A stretch of 64,000 nucleotides of DNA from Solen grandis (lineage: Eukaryota > Mollusca > Bivalvia > Adapedonta > Solenidae): assembly GCA_021229015.1 (NCBI GenBank), contig CM037778.1, positions 11,132,956 to 11,196,955 on the forward strand, read 5' to 3'. The position numbers and the translations under genes are program-made. This document shows, one piece after another, positions 47,600 to 57,124 of this stretch (its first letter is position 1; the number at the start of each line of letters is the position of its first letter). The notes beneath the pieces are model-generated. The model worked only from the letters and a program-made list of their open reading frames with translations. It searched no databases and was not told the DNA's origin.

Positions 47600-48640
47600 G
47601 AGCCCTGAGGGGCCTCTGCTATTGCTGCTGGTAGGCTATCTAATTTTTAATTGTATATACGCAGGAAGAAAGAAGATTTATGGTATATGGTAGATGTAGA
47701 TGGCTGGATGTTTCTGGATCGACTTGTCGCAGTAGGGATGTACTTCTGTGCTGGAATATTACAATGATTAGCAATCTTGAAAAGCATGGTAAGCTGGGCC
47801 TTAATTCTTCTGGACTCCAGTGTTTCCCACTGCAGGTGACCCAGCATAGAGGTGATGCTACTTGTATTGTGGTACCTGTTGGTGACATACCGTGCAGCTC
47901 TCCTCTCTACCATCTCTAAATTCCTTGTCTGGTCTTAAGTATGTGGATTCCAAATAGTTGAACAGTACTCAAGAGTTGGACGTACAAGCGCCATGTAGGC
48001 TCTGGTCTTGGAGTCTTCATTACTGACTCTGAGATTGCTACAAGGAAATCCAGGAATACTGTTCCTCTTTAAAGTAACCTTGTATTCCATGTCAGGTTCT
48101 GTGTTATGTGCAATCCTAGGTACTTGGTGCACTCCTCAAGATCCAAGATGTGGCCTTTGAGGGTGTAGTTGAAAACCATAGACTTCTTTCGATGGACCCA
48201 TAGGACGGTGCATTTTTTCTGGGTGAAAGGACATATACCTCATTTGTTTTCCCATTCTGCTAGATTAAATAAATCTTGTTGCAGAAGAAGAGAATCAGAT
48301 TCAGAATTGATCTCCTGATAAACCACAAAATCATCTGCAAAGAGCCTAGAACTGGAATGTACGTGCTAGAACTGGAATGTACGTGCAGTGGTAAATCATT
48401 GATGAAGGCAAGAATTGTTGAGTGTAACCTTCCTGAATGCCTTAGAGAAATCCAGGCTCCTTGTGTATGTAAAAGCAATTTATCCCTCACATTTTGGCTT
48501 GGATACATATTGATATGATCCTTCAGGTCAGCTCTTAATGTACGCATAAATGAATGTGGTGTAAGTATGGCATAACTTCCTTGTTCTCTAAATATTAACT
48601 TTAGGAATCTAGCCAATCAAATTTAACCACATAAGCTAAC
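47600..48640 (-). mobile_element. LINE reverse transcriptase fragment (CR1/jockey-like)
   Basis: A decayed reverse transcriptase 3' half, in the same orientation as the canopy gene. Reading down the minus strand: FINDLPLHVHS (around 48390) and RLFADDFVVYQE (active-site box intact, near 48330). A thumb region follows (ALVRPTLEYCSTIWNPHT, around 47990-47935), then RRAARYVTNRYHNTSS and LQWETLESRR (47905-47800). The blocks lie in different frames, so several frameshifts are present. A 19-20 bp tandem duplication (AGAACTGGAATGTACGTGC) occurs at about 48349-48388. Confidence 0.85.
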
Positions 48641-48850
48641 TTCCTCAAAGACAAATCATTTATCTAGCTTCTTTGCTTTTATTGTATGAATATCAAAAGT
48701 AATGAATATAAACAAAAAAGGGAGGAGAAAAGGATATGGATGAGAATTTGTAGACTTAAAAGAGACATGTGTTCAAAGTAGAACTAAACCGAAAGTAAGC
48801 ATCACATTAATTATAAATGACAATTCTGAGATGAGAATAACTGTAAATAC

Positions 48851-48950
48851 CTTCACATCTTGATGGTGGAATGACGGGACCAACATCATCCTCGGCATGC
48901 GATGTACTCCACAAATATAAAAACGTGCAAATATAAAGAAATAATTCCAT
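48851..48950 (-). CDS. CNPY3/4: Canopy-family protein, exon 1 (signal peptide)
   Basis: Canopy proteins are ER-luminal saposin-like proteins. CNPY3 (PRAT4A) and CNPY4 assist folding and surface delivery of receptors such as Toll-like receptors. The ATG at 48950 opens 33 codons plus one base before the donor GTATTT. Residues 1-19 (MELFLYICTFLYLWSTSHA) form a clear signal peptide with likely cleavage after SHA. An acidic linker (EDDVG) and PPSRCE follow, ending on the first Cys of the saposin-like fold. The phase (G | TA) joins exon 2 exactly, giving Cys-Glu-Val-Cys-Lys. The ATG is the first in frame with the signal peptide. The gene runs away from ARPC1 and probably shares its promoter. Only the N-terminal part, perhaps 40%, is in the window. 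Confidence 0.9.
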
Positions 48951-49241
48951 TCTCTATTCAAGCCGCTGTATCATGTCAAGTCAATCAACGTTTCTTGATC
49001 TGAATACCCTAGTGATGATTAAGAAGTATTCCGAAAAGGAATTCCGGTAAATTCCGTACGTAATGCAAATAAGAATAAACGGAAATTACCGAATACGCCT
49101 TTCGAGTAACTCGGATATTTTCCATACTACTGCAAGGGGCGAGGTTTCATTTCCGTGTTTTTTCATTTCCTGAATTCGCGTAGACTGTCCAGAGTCCGCG
49201 AATCAACTTCACGAAATCTTTATTATTACTGCACATTTAAG
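48951..49241. promoter_or_regulatory. Putative bidirectional promoter, canopy/ARPC1
   Basis: This 291 bp block lies between the canopy start codon and the end of the probable ARPC1 leader exon. It is more GC-balanced than its surroundings and holds several GGAA/TTCC cores in CGGAA or TTTCCG context (near 49040, 49080, 49150), which resemble ETS-type sites common in housekeeping promoters. No TATA box is evident. Transcription start sites are not visible, so the extent is inference from the divergent gene arrangement. Confidence 0.5.
49130..49241 (+). other. ARPC1: Probable ARPC1 5' untranslated exon
   Basis: The sequence ending CACATTTAAG at 49241 is followed by the donor GTATGT. ARPC1's first coding exon has its own acceptor (GTTACTGACTTAG at 50774) 13 bases before the ATG, so an upstream noncoding exon is required, and this is the best donor in the promoter-proximal region. 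The left edge (transcription start) is a guess. Confidence 0.45.
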
Positions 49242-50774
49242 GTATGTATATTTTCATTGTTGATTTATTCTAAATCAACTGCAGTTTTGGCATCTAATAC
49301 AAACTAACAATGTCTTCCTCATATATTAATTTAACCATTTCTCGTATAAGCTGTAAGCTGGGTTTACAATGGAGACAGAACAGGGAAGCATGGTTAGAGT
49401 CGTTCTTGTCAAACCAGAAAATACCCAGTGATTTTAGAGGGCACAAGATCAAACACAGCCCGAGTACTACCTGGAGTCCTTTGGGGTACAGTGCTCTGCT
49501 GGTTGTTGTTTGATCCAGACATACTTCATGACTTTCAGGAGCTGATTACTTCCTTCTCAGTCAAACTTGCTGAGGACACCATGCTGTGTTGTGCAGAAAG
49601 ACATTGATAGAGCCAGACTACAAAGATGCTGGCAACAAACTTGGCAGATTAGTTTCACCCTCACTTAATGCTCTTGTCATACAGAGTGTATCAAAGTTTC
49701 CCACTACAATACCCTCCAAGTACAAGTTGCATGGGCATACGCTGGAGACAGTAGATGCTGTCAAGCACCTTGGTGTCACCCTGATGAACAATCTACACTC
49801 AGGACATCCATATACACAACACATGCCCAAGGCTCACAGAAGTTAACAGAAGGCTTTGTTTCTTGAGGAAACACCTCAGCCAATGCTTACTACTAGTCCA
49901 AGAAGCTTCTAAGCAAACAAAGAAATTGGAGGAAGTGCAGCATCATGCAGCCAGCTTTGTCCTCAATGACTACTTGACAAAGATCCCAGGAAGTGTCACC
50001 AAAAAGTTTAAGACCTTCACTAGGATTCCCTAGAGAAGTGTCGAGACATTGCAGGTGATTCTAAGACTCATGGACAGCAACGCTTATATCAGAAAAGAGT
50101 CCATGATATAGCTTTAGCCAAATTATTTTATTGCGAGGACAGTCAACAATTAGAAAAAAACAACAACAAAAGTTGCAGACACTGCGTCTAGCATTGATAC
50201 TTTTTTGGAACGACTGTCAGAGTGATCACAGAAGCCACATTAAGTAGTAGTTTAATTACATACATGTAGTATTAATTTGAAATATATTTAAAAAAAAAAT
50301 ATACATCTGTATGCTAACAACATGTTTTCTCTTAAGCAAATTATACCAAATTGACCAATCAAAGGCCCAGCTCACTACAGAGAGGAGCATGAGCCAAAGG
50401 GCTGTGTTGCTAATCATGAAAAATTGGCATCGCCTTCTTGATAAAAGGACTTGATCATAACAGTAGTCCAAAGTCCCTTATTATAAGTTATTGTTCAAAT
50501 CACTAGACCCTCAGTACCTCACTATGCCATCAGCTTTATTGATATTACTACAACATGTTTATCATAGAATTTAGTATATCATAGTTAGACTTTCATCCTA
50601 AATATAGTATTATGATATAACTGCTCTGTGTTAACAATTAAAAGAAAATACATCATCATGATATATATTCTGTATCATCTAGATTCAGTATTCATATCTT
50701 TCTGGAACAGTATTTCATCATGACAAAGATTTTAGATATTATCATATTTCATTAAAGGTTTGTTACTGACTTAG
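49242..50774 (+). other. ARPC1 leader intron
   Basis: Intron between the probable leader exon and the first coding exon. It contains a LINE fragment at 49366-50115. The rest (50116-50774) is AT-rich with no recognised feature. Confidence 0.5.
49366..50115 (+). mobile_element. LINE reverse transcriptase fragment, catalytic site lost
   Basis: A plus-strand fragment of a LINE related to the one at 47600-48640. Blocks in order: WLESFLSNQKI, then VKLAEDTML, where the catalytic FADD box is reduced to LAED. Next come SKYKLHGHTLETVDAVKHLG (the conserved lead into the thumb), RRLCFLRKHL and KLEEVQHHAASFVLNDY. Stops and frame changes separate the blocks. It lies in sense orientation within the ARPC1 leader intron. 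Confidence 0.85.
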
Positions 50775-50787
50775 TAACTGAGAGAAA

Positions 50788-50854
50788 ATGACTGAGAAGC
50801 ACAGCTTTGGACCAGAGCCTATCACCTGCCATGCATTTTGCCAGGATAGAAACA
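50788..50854 (+). CDS. ARPC1: ARP2/3 complex subunit 1, first coding exon
   Basis: ARPC1 (p41-Arc) is the WD40 beta-propeller subunit of the seven-subunit ARP2/3 complex that nucleates branched actin filaments in the cytoplasm. This exon begins after an acceptor at 50774. The ATG at 50788 opens 22 codons plus one base before the donor GTGAGC. The peptide MTEKHSFGPEPITCHAFCQD and RN matches the family N-terminus, where the EPITCHAW-like motif and DR begin the first blade. His/Ala are kept, but Phe replaces the usual Trp. Phase 1 joins the next exon as Thr. The gene diverges from canopy. Confidence 0.93.
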
Positions 50855-51074
50855 GTGAGCATTTTTTCATTATCTCAAAAAGAATTAATTTATATAATTT
50901 AGATAATTGTTCAATAAATTTCATTTGAATTTTGCTTTTCTTTTCATCCAACATTCCATTATGTGAAAATTTATTGATGGGTTAAGTTATTATGTCTTTA
51001 AACATTGTGAAGATATGAAATTTCCTGTATAGTGGTAGATGGATACTGAGGGTTTAATTATTTGTATGTTACAG

Positions 51075-51226
51075 CTGTGGCAGTATCCAAAAACAACAAT
51101 GATGTCCTTGTGTATTTGAAGCAAGGCAACAAATGGAATGTGACAGGTGCTCTGAAGGAACACGGTCAGAGAGTTACCGGCATTGATTGGGCACAAAAGA
51201 GCAATAGAATTGTTACCTGTGGAGCT
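51075..51226 (+). CDS. ARPC1: ARP2/3 complex subunit 1, second coding exon
   Basis: A 152 bp exon with acceptor TGTTACAG before 51075 and donor GTAAGC after 51226, phase 1 in and phase 0 out. It encodes VAVSKNNNDVLVYLKQGNKW and then LKEHGQRVTGIDWAQKSNRI and VTCGA. These correspond to the end of WD repeat 1 and the start of repeat 2, including the LKEH...ITGIDWAPKS-RIVTCGA signature of ARPC1. The frame is intact and the substitutions are conservative, so the gene appears functional here. Confidence 0.96.
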
Positions 51227-51825
51227 GTAAGCACTTGTCTTTTTATATTCCCTAAATATTATTATCTTGCTGTCACTATATAATATAAGATATTGGTAAG
51301 ATACATTGAAAGGGAACTCATTGAATCAAGCATTGCATAATTATGTAGTATTGGTAAACTGCTTTTTGTGTTGCCTGCATCACTTTGTATGTCATCAGTG
51401 TCTTCACATTTTCTTCTCTGGAGCATAACTTTAACACTGTTGCATGGATTCGATCTGAACTTGGAGTGCACAAGGCATAACTCTACCTTATAGTATTATT
51501 GAATTATTCCCCTCAGTTGAGTTTGTTTAAAAATATATTCCACCAGTTGATTTTGTTTAAAAATATTTTCTGGAGCATAACTAAAACATATTTGTATTGA
51601 TTCATTCTAACCTTGGAACATGGAAGCCTACATGTAATGTGGTGTAGATGAAAAAACATTTTTTTTTTTATTTGATGCTCACCCTTTCTGTGACAACTGC
51701 TGGGATGCAGGCAATACAAGTGTTACAAGGAACACCCATCTAGTATGTCCTTTGATTTCTGTAATTGATTAATAATACATGATTTTTTTAAGTGGTTCAT
51801 ATGTGTACTGTATGTGACTATACAG

Positions 51826-51931
51826 GACAGAAACGCCTACGTATGGACGAAGGAGAGTGGTGAGTGGAAACCGCACCTGGTCATCCTTAGAATCAACAGG
51901 GCCGCCACCTGTGTCAGCTGGTCTCCAGAAG
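51826..51931 (+). CDS. ARPC1: ARP2/3 complex subunit 1, third coding exon
   Basis: This 106 bp exon has acceptor ACTATACAG and donor GTAGGA, phase 0 in and phase 1 out. It encodes [20 protein letters not shown] and then [15 protein letters not shown]. The DRNAYVW strand and the [11 protein letters not shown] segment are nearly invariant in ARPC1. The three exons give about 108 residues, and the family is about 370, so roughly 70% (WD repeats 3-7 and the insert loop) is missing. The following intron contains a MULE transposon and then the unreliable region. The next exon (expected ENKFAVGSGAR-like) was searched for by eye and not found before the window end. Confidence 0.96.
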
Positions 51932-51960
51932 GTAGGAACAACCATTAGTTAGGGTGTCTT

Positions 51961-51974
51961 CCCAACTGTCCCAC
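51961..51974 (+). repeat. MULE left terminal inverted repeat core
   Basis: CCCAACTGTCCCAC followed by TTTTATAT. It is the inverted match of 54519-54532. Confidence 0.85.
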
Positions 51975-52000
51975 TTTTATATAAAACAGTAAAAATCAAG

Positions 52001-52014
52001 GTGGGACAGTTGGG
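52001..52014 (+). repeat. MULE subterminal repeat (left, inverted)
   Basis: GTGGGACAGTTGGG, the reverse complement of the left terminal core 26 bp away, so the left end can fold into a hairpin. Confidence 0.85.
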
Positions 52015-52487
52015 AATCATGCTTAATTGGATAACAATAGACTGTCATGGATGAGTGACTATAGTCTTTACCTAAATGGATGGAATATTTCAGTGCAATT
52101 ATTTGTCTTATTGTCTTATATTATTAAGAGCAATTTGCAATAGTATTTATGGTTAGTAATATATTGCATTAGTATTTATAATAAGTTATATGCTATTAGC
52201 AAAATTATTTATAATAAGTATTTATAATACTTATTATGTTTTAGGATGTTGTCAGTATTCTCTCTCTCTCTCTCTGAAATGAAGAAAACAAACTCTTTAT
52301 GTTTTCATATATTTATTATTTTTTATTTCATGTGTCATGAACAAATCAAATAAAGACAGGGCTATATTCGGATGTGGTACAATTTTATTGTATTTTGTTT
52401 TAATTTGAAAACAAGCATTTCATTTAAAACAACTGTGACATTCCACCCTACTGATCTGTTCTATACAGAGTTACTCGTCAAACCGAA

Positions 52488-53842
52488 TCAAATGCGATGC
52501 ACAATCGCATACTCCATCACAGTGATTTCTTCAGCCATGTACTTGTGTTTCAGGGCAGACAGTCTCTGTTCAAGTTGTCGGTATTTCCTCCTCTTCTTTT
52601 CTCTCACTCCTCCGGCACTGTGCTGAAGAATTTTGATAGCATTGGCAGCTTCAATCCTTTGTATTGTTTCCAAGAACTTGTAAATGTTCGGATGTGACTG
52701 TCTCATACTTTTTCTTTAGTTTGTTGTGCCAGCCTTCCAAGTTGTTTGTTGTTCTTGGTCCTTCTGTCTCGAAATGGTTCCAGTTGTCCTTGTCTCCCTC
52801 AACCCAATGTTCAGTGACATAGTCTGTGAACCTTGAAACATCCACTGGAATCTCTGCATTTTCAGCATCCGTCAGTGCGACAAACCACACATCTTCAACA
52901 TGTTGTATGGGGACTAGAGGCAGAACTGCAGCTCTTCTTCCTAGTTTCTTAAAGTCCTCATTCTCAGAATACAGTCCAACTAAGCCAAGCTTCTGTATCT
53001 TCCGCCAAACACACTGTGTGTAATGAAAAAAACACCCTTTCACATTCACATTTGGAAACACTCTGCGAGCTGCCTGCTTGGTTGCTGCCTCAAAGTCTAT
53101 CAGGAGTGTGTCTGGTCCCAGTTCCATTCCTATTTCCCTGCATTTCTGTTGAAGATGTTGAAAAAGTCTGCAGTAAATCCTTTCACTTTTTCCAGGCAGA
53201 AGGGCAAACACTAACGGATACATGTGTCCATCAATATATCCATGGAGTGTGTAGACCTGGCTGAATATGTCTGGGCACACATAAAATGTTCCGTCTCCAT
53301 ATATGGTTGGGTTTCTGTGCCAGATGCTGGAGATTTGTTCTTGTAGCAAAAATCAGCATCCTGTTGTCATTCTCTGCCTCATCAACCAGTAGGAACTGCT
53401 CACCAGTGTGCGTTTCAGTCCATTTTCCATCCAAATCTATGTCACTCCTGGACTTTGGTATCCCCGGTCTCAATGCACCTCTTTCCCTGTATAGAGATGA
53501 CTTGGTGGAGGGAAGGTTGGTAATCCTTTGCAGACTTGTTCTGCATCTTCGTCCCATTCTCTGTCTCTCAGACTGGATATGACTTCTTCATATATTGACG
53601 GAATCGGCGTGGTTTTCTTCGCGTGCCCTCTTTCGCATGAGTTGATTTATTTCATGGCGCTTCAGTTCCATGTGTTCGGCTGCATGATTATGGGTATTGG
53701 TCACAGAACGTTCGGACATGACAGACCCAGTACACCCTTGTTGGTTTTCGGTTTTTGACCTGGTATCTGAATCCATTGTAAACCAGACTATCACCACCAC
53801 TTGGTTCTTGACAAACTGCACACTCACTTGTGCATTTGCCAT
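52488..53842 (-). pseudogene. FLYWCH/MULE transposase, frameshifted
   Basis: Reading down the minus strand: the N-terminal part (53842-53588) has the end of a FLYWCH-type zinc finger (GCTGSVMSERSVTNTHNHAA). After a frameshift near 53605 comes IYEEVISSLRDREWDED, then in another frame DGKWTETHTGEQFLLVDEAE. The core (53349-52651) holds the MULE catalytic domain: Asp in YGDGTFYVC, Asp in LLIDFEAA, the CFFHYTQCVWRKIQ box and Glu in NNLEGWHNKLKKK, so all three acidic residues are present. The C-terminal segment (52706-52488) is in yet another frame. At least three frameshifts make it nonfunctional as written. Confidence 0.88.
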
Positions 53843-54487
53843 TTTTAGCTTATAATTTCAGACGATGTTACTTAGTGAAATTTTACTATCAAATGAAGAC
53901 ATTTACATCAGAATGTAAATATATTGTATCTGATACAGTTCAGTTCATTAATGAGATATCACAGTTTGAAAGTCACAATAAATTGATAACCAAAAAATGT
54001 TAATTACTTCAAATCAAATTGTTTACCTTAAGTAGTAAACTGCTAGATCAAAGGACTTGTTTGTATTTCTTAATCCAATCACTTAGCAATATATACAGGA
54101 TAAATGGACTTTAGTTGGACCAATCAATTAACACAATTTAAAGAAAAAAGTAGCAGAGGTGATAATTATCTTAATAAGTTCAAATTATTTTTTATCTTTA
54201 TCAATTCACATAAGCTTTAAAGCCAGAGATCAAAGGAATGCATGTTTTACACTATAAATTACAATTAATTTAGTAACCCTAATTAATGGACCTTAATAAA
54301 CACATTTTAGAAAGAAATAATACAATATAACTAAAAACATGAAATTTTACCTCTTAAAATACAAAATCAAAAAAAAAATCAAAACAAAATCAGATAATAC
54401 AACTTCAATTCATTTTAATGTGTTGTAGTTTGAAATAGATTATAATCCCTTATCAAAACACACCCAGCAAGGTGCTAAAAATCTTGA

Positions 54488-54501
54488 GTGGGACAGTTGG
54501 G
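54488..54501 (+). repeat. MULE subterminal repeat (right, direct)
   Basis: GTGGGACAGTTGGG, in the same orientation as the right terminal core 17 bp away. It is preceded by AAAATCTTGA, similar to the AAAATCAAG before the left internal copy. Confidence 0.85.
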
Positions 54502-54518
54502 AAACAAAATATCAAAAA

Positions 54519-54532
54519 GTGGGACAGTTGGG
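54519..54532 (+). repeat. MULE right terminal inverted repeat core
   Basis: GTGGGACAGTTGGG preceded by AAAAA. It is the inverted match of the left end at 51961-51974. Confidence 0.85.
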
Positions 54533-54540
54533 CATAAACC

Positions 54541-54824
54541 TTATTATGGGGATGCTCATGGATAAGTTATGATTCATGATACATGGATGATACATGATAC
54601 ATGCTGAAATTCTGGCAACCAAAAGAATTTCATTTAGAAAAAAATCTTAAACTCAGAAGTTTATTTTTTTGGCACAAATGATCACCACATTGCCCTGTCC
54701 AGAGGTTTGGCTAGTTTGTAACGTAGCTATATGTCCACTTATTCAAGAGAGTGATCAAATATTATTCATTTTTTAATAAGAGTCTTCTCCCCATTGGGCT
54801 GGCTAGTTTCCTTATAAATCTATA
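54541..54824. other. No feature recognised; last normal-quality stretch
   Basis: AT-rich intronic sequence with GATACATG-type short repeats near 54575-54605. No exon seen. Confidence 0.45.
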
Positions 54825-57124
54825 TAGAAAAATTTCAAAATTTTTTTGAAACCTTTTTTCCCCAAAATTCTTTTTTGCACCAAAAGACCATTGGGAAACC
54901 CCTGTCCCCAAAATTCCCAAAAAACAAAGCTTTAAAAAACACTTTTTTTTTAAAAAAAAATTTTTTAGTAAAAAGATCCCAAAAAAAGGGGAAAAAATTT
55001 GGGTTAATTTTTTTAAATTTTAAAAACTTTGAAACAAACGGGGGTTTTTTATCAAAAAAGGGGTTTTTTTTCAAATTTTTTTTCAATTTTTTTTAAAAAA
55101 TTTTTACCTATTTTTTTGGGCCCTTAAAAATATCCTACTTTTTTTTAGTAAAGGGGGTTTAAATTTTTTTTATAGGTCCAATCTTGTAAAGGGTTTTTTT
55201 TATTTTATTTTTTAAAAAAAATTTTTAAAAAAAAATTTTTTAAAATTTTTTGATTTGGGGTTTTAAAAATTTAACCCGTCTTTTTTCAATAAATTTTAAA
55301 AAAAAAAAAGTTTTTTTCAGAAAAAAAAGTTTGCAGGGGGCCCGGGGGCACCATTGTGGGCCATCTTTTTTCTTTAGACGGAAACAACTGGGGGGCCCCG
55401 AAATAAAAAAAAAAGCCCCTCAGGCCCCCCCATCACCTTTTATTGAGGGGCCCGTGTGCTTTCGGCCCCAAAAACCCCTAAGTCACCCATGTAGTAAAAA
55501 CCCCATTTAAAAAAAAAAACTTTTTTAAGGGGGGTTTAGGTTTTAAAAATTTTTAATTTAAAACTGGGCCCTAATAGTTTTTTTTGGATTTTAAAATTTT
55601 TTGACAATCTTTTAAATTCACTCTAAAACCATAAGCTTAAAAAAAGGTTTTAAAAAAAAATTTTTGGGGCCGGGGAAAGTGTTTTTTTGACTGAAAAAAC
55701 TGTCGGCAAAAGGAAAAAAAAAGTCAAGTCAGGCCCCAAAAATTTTTGTTTTTTCTTTTTTTTAAAATGTTTAGTAGATTTCCCCCAACAAAAGGGGCTT
55801 TTTTCCCTTTTAGTCTGGACGGGGATCCCAAAAAATTGGGTCAAAACGGGGGCCCCCAAATGTTTTAAGGGAAGGAATAAATTTTCATTTTCCCAGTAAA
55901 ACCAGTCCCTTTAAATGCTGTTGGAAAAATCGGGGGGTTTTTTTTTGTCTTAACACCTTTTTTTTCACAGGGAGGGACACTATATCTGGCCCCCGGGGAG
56001 CAACTCAACAAAAAAGGGGGGCTTTTTTTTATTATATAATTTTTAAAAAATTTTTTAATGGAGTAATGAAAAAGGGGGTAGGGAAAAAAATTTTCAATTT
56101 GATAGAAAATTTTTGGCCCCTTTTTTTTTTTTTAAAAATTTGGAAAATTTTAAAAAAGTTTTTCCCCCCCCATTTAAAAAAAACCCTTTCCCCCAAAGAA
56201 ACAGTTAATTCTTTAAATTTGCTTCAGGGGTTAAAAAAAAAACATTTTTTTCCTTTAGAATTTACACTACTCAAAAAAAATGAGAAAAATTTTAAAAACA
56301 AAAACGTTAAAATTTTTAATGCCCCCCAAACCCCCCTATAATATTTTCTCTTCCTAAATCCATAACCCATTCCCCTTAAAAATCCTTACATTGTTTTCCT
56401 TTTTTAATAATTTTCACCTATGTGAAGGGGTTTAAGGAAAACCCTCTTCCCAAAATGGGGGAGCAAAATGCCCTTTTTTGGGGGCCCCCCTGGCTGATTC
56501 CCCCCCGGGGGGGGGAACAGCTGACTCCACTTCCTGAAGGGGAAAAATTTTCCCTTCCCTAATCTATATATAATTTTTCATATGTTTAACATTGAAAAAC
56601 AATATGCTGAAAATCTTTTTTTCAAAAAAGGGAAAAAAAAAAACCTCCGTCCTAAACCCCTTTTTGGGGGGGTTTAAAAATTTTTTTTCAAGATAAATGG
56701 GTTTTTTAGGTTTTTTTTTTTTTGATTTATTAAAAAAAGAAGATATTGGGAAAACTGTTTTGCCCAAAACCCCCTTTTTTAAAAAAGAAGGGGAGGGAAA
56801 AAATTTTTTTTCCCCAATCCTACTAACAGCTAACATCGTTTTTAAACCCAAAAATTAAAAATTCAAAAAATAATCAAAATTATATTTAGGGAAACCAAAA
56901 AATTTTTTTAAAAAAATAATTTGGGGGAAAACCCGTCACAAATTTTTTTTTTCCCCCAAAAATTTTTTTTTTTGTTAGGTATTCTGAAGTTTAAAATTCT
57001 TTGGGCTAGAGAGAGTATAAAGGGCCCCTTTTTTTTGTGGAGGGGGCGGGTTTTTTTTCCGTTTTCCCCTTTTCCCCCCCCCGGGGGCAAGCTTTCCCGG
57101 GGGGGGCAGGGGGCCCCGCATTTT

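Larger units (their letters stand above)
44705..48850 (-). other. Canopy intron 1, filled with repeats
   Basis: A 4.1 kb intron between exon 1 (donor GTATTT) and exon 2. It contains a tRNA-like fragment at 45775-45850, a modular element at 46815-47355 and a LINE fragment at 47600-48640. The remainder has no recognised feature. Confidence 0.8.
51950..54540 (-). mobile_element. MULE (Mutator-like) DNA transposon
   Basis: About 2.6 kb in the ARPC1 intron after coding exon 3, opposite in orientation to the gene. The ends carry inverted copies of the 14-mer CCCAACTGTCCCAC (51961-51974 left; its complement at 54519-54532 right), each with TTTT just inside. A further copy lies internally at each end (52001-52014 and 54488-54501). 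Outside the 14-mers the ends are similar (GGTGTCTTC and GGTTTATGC on the outward-reading strand). A clean 9-10 bp target duplication could not be established. The transposase is at 53842-52488. Confidence 0.8.

Noticed and set aside
49310..49846. Plus-strand ORFs as an independent gene
   Set aside because: The residue blocks are reverse transcriptase thumb and finger motifs of a decayed LINE with stops between them.
51940..51990. A clean 9 bp target duplication for the MULE (TTAGTTAGG and TTATTATGG)
   Set aside because: Only 6 of 9 positions agree and the frame relative to the termini is not symmetrical.
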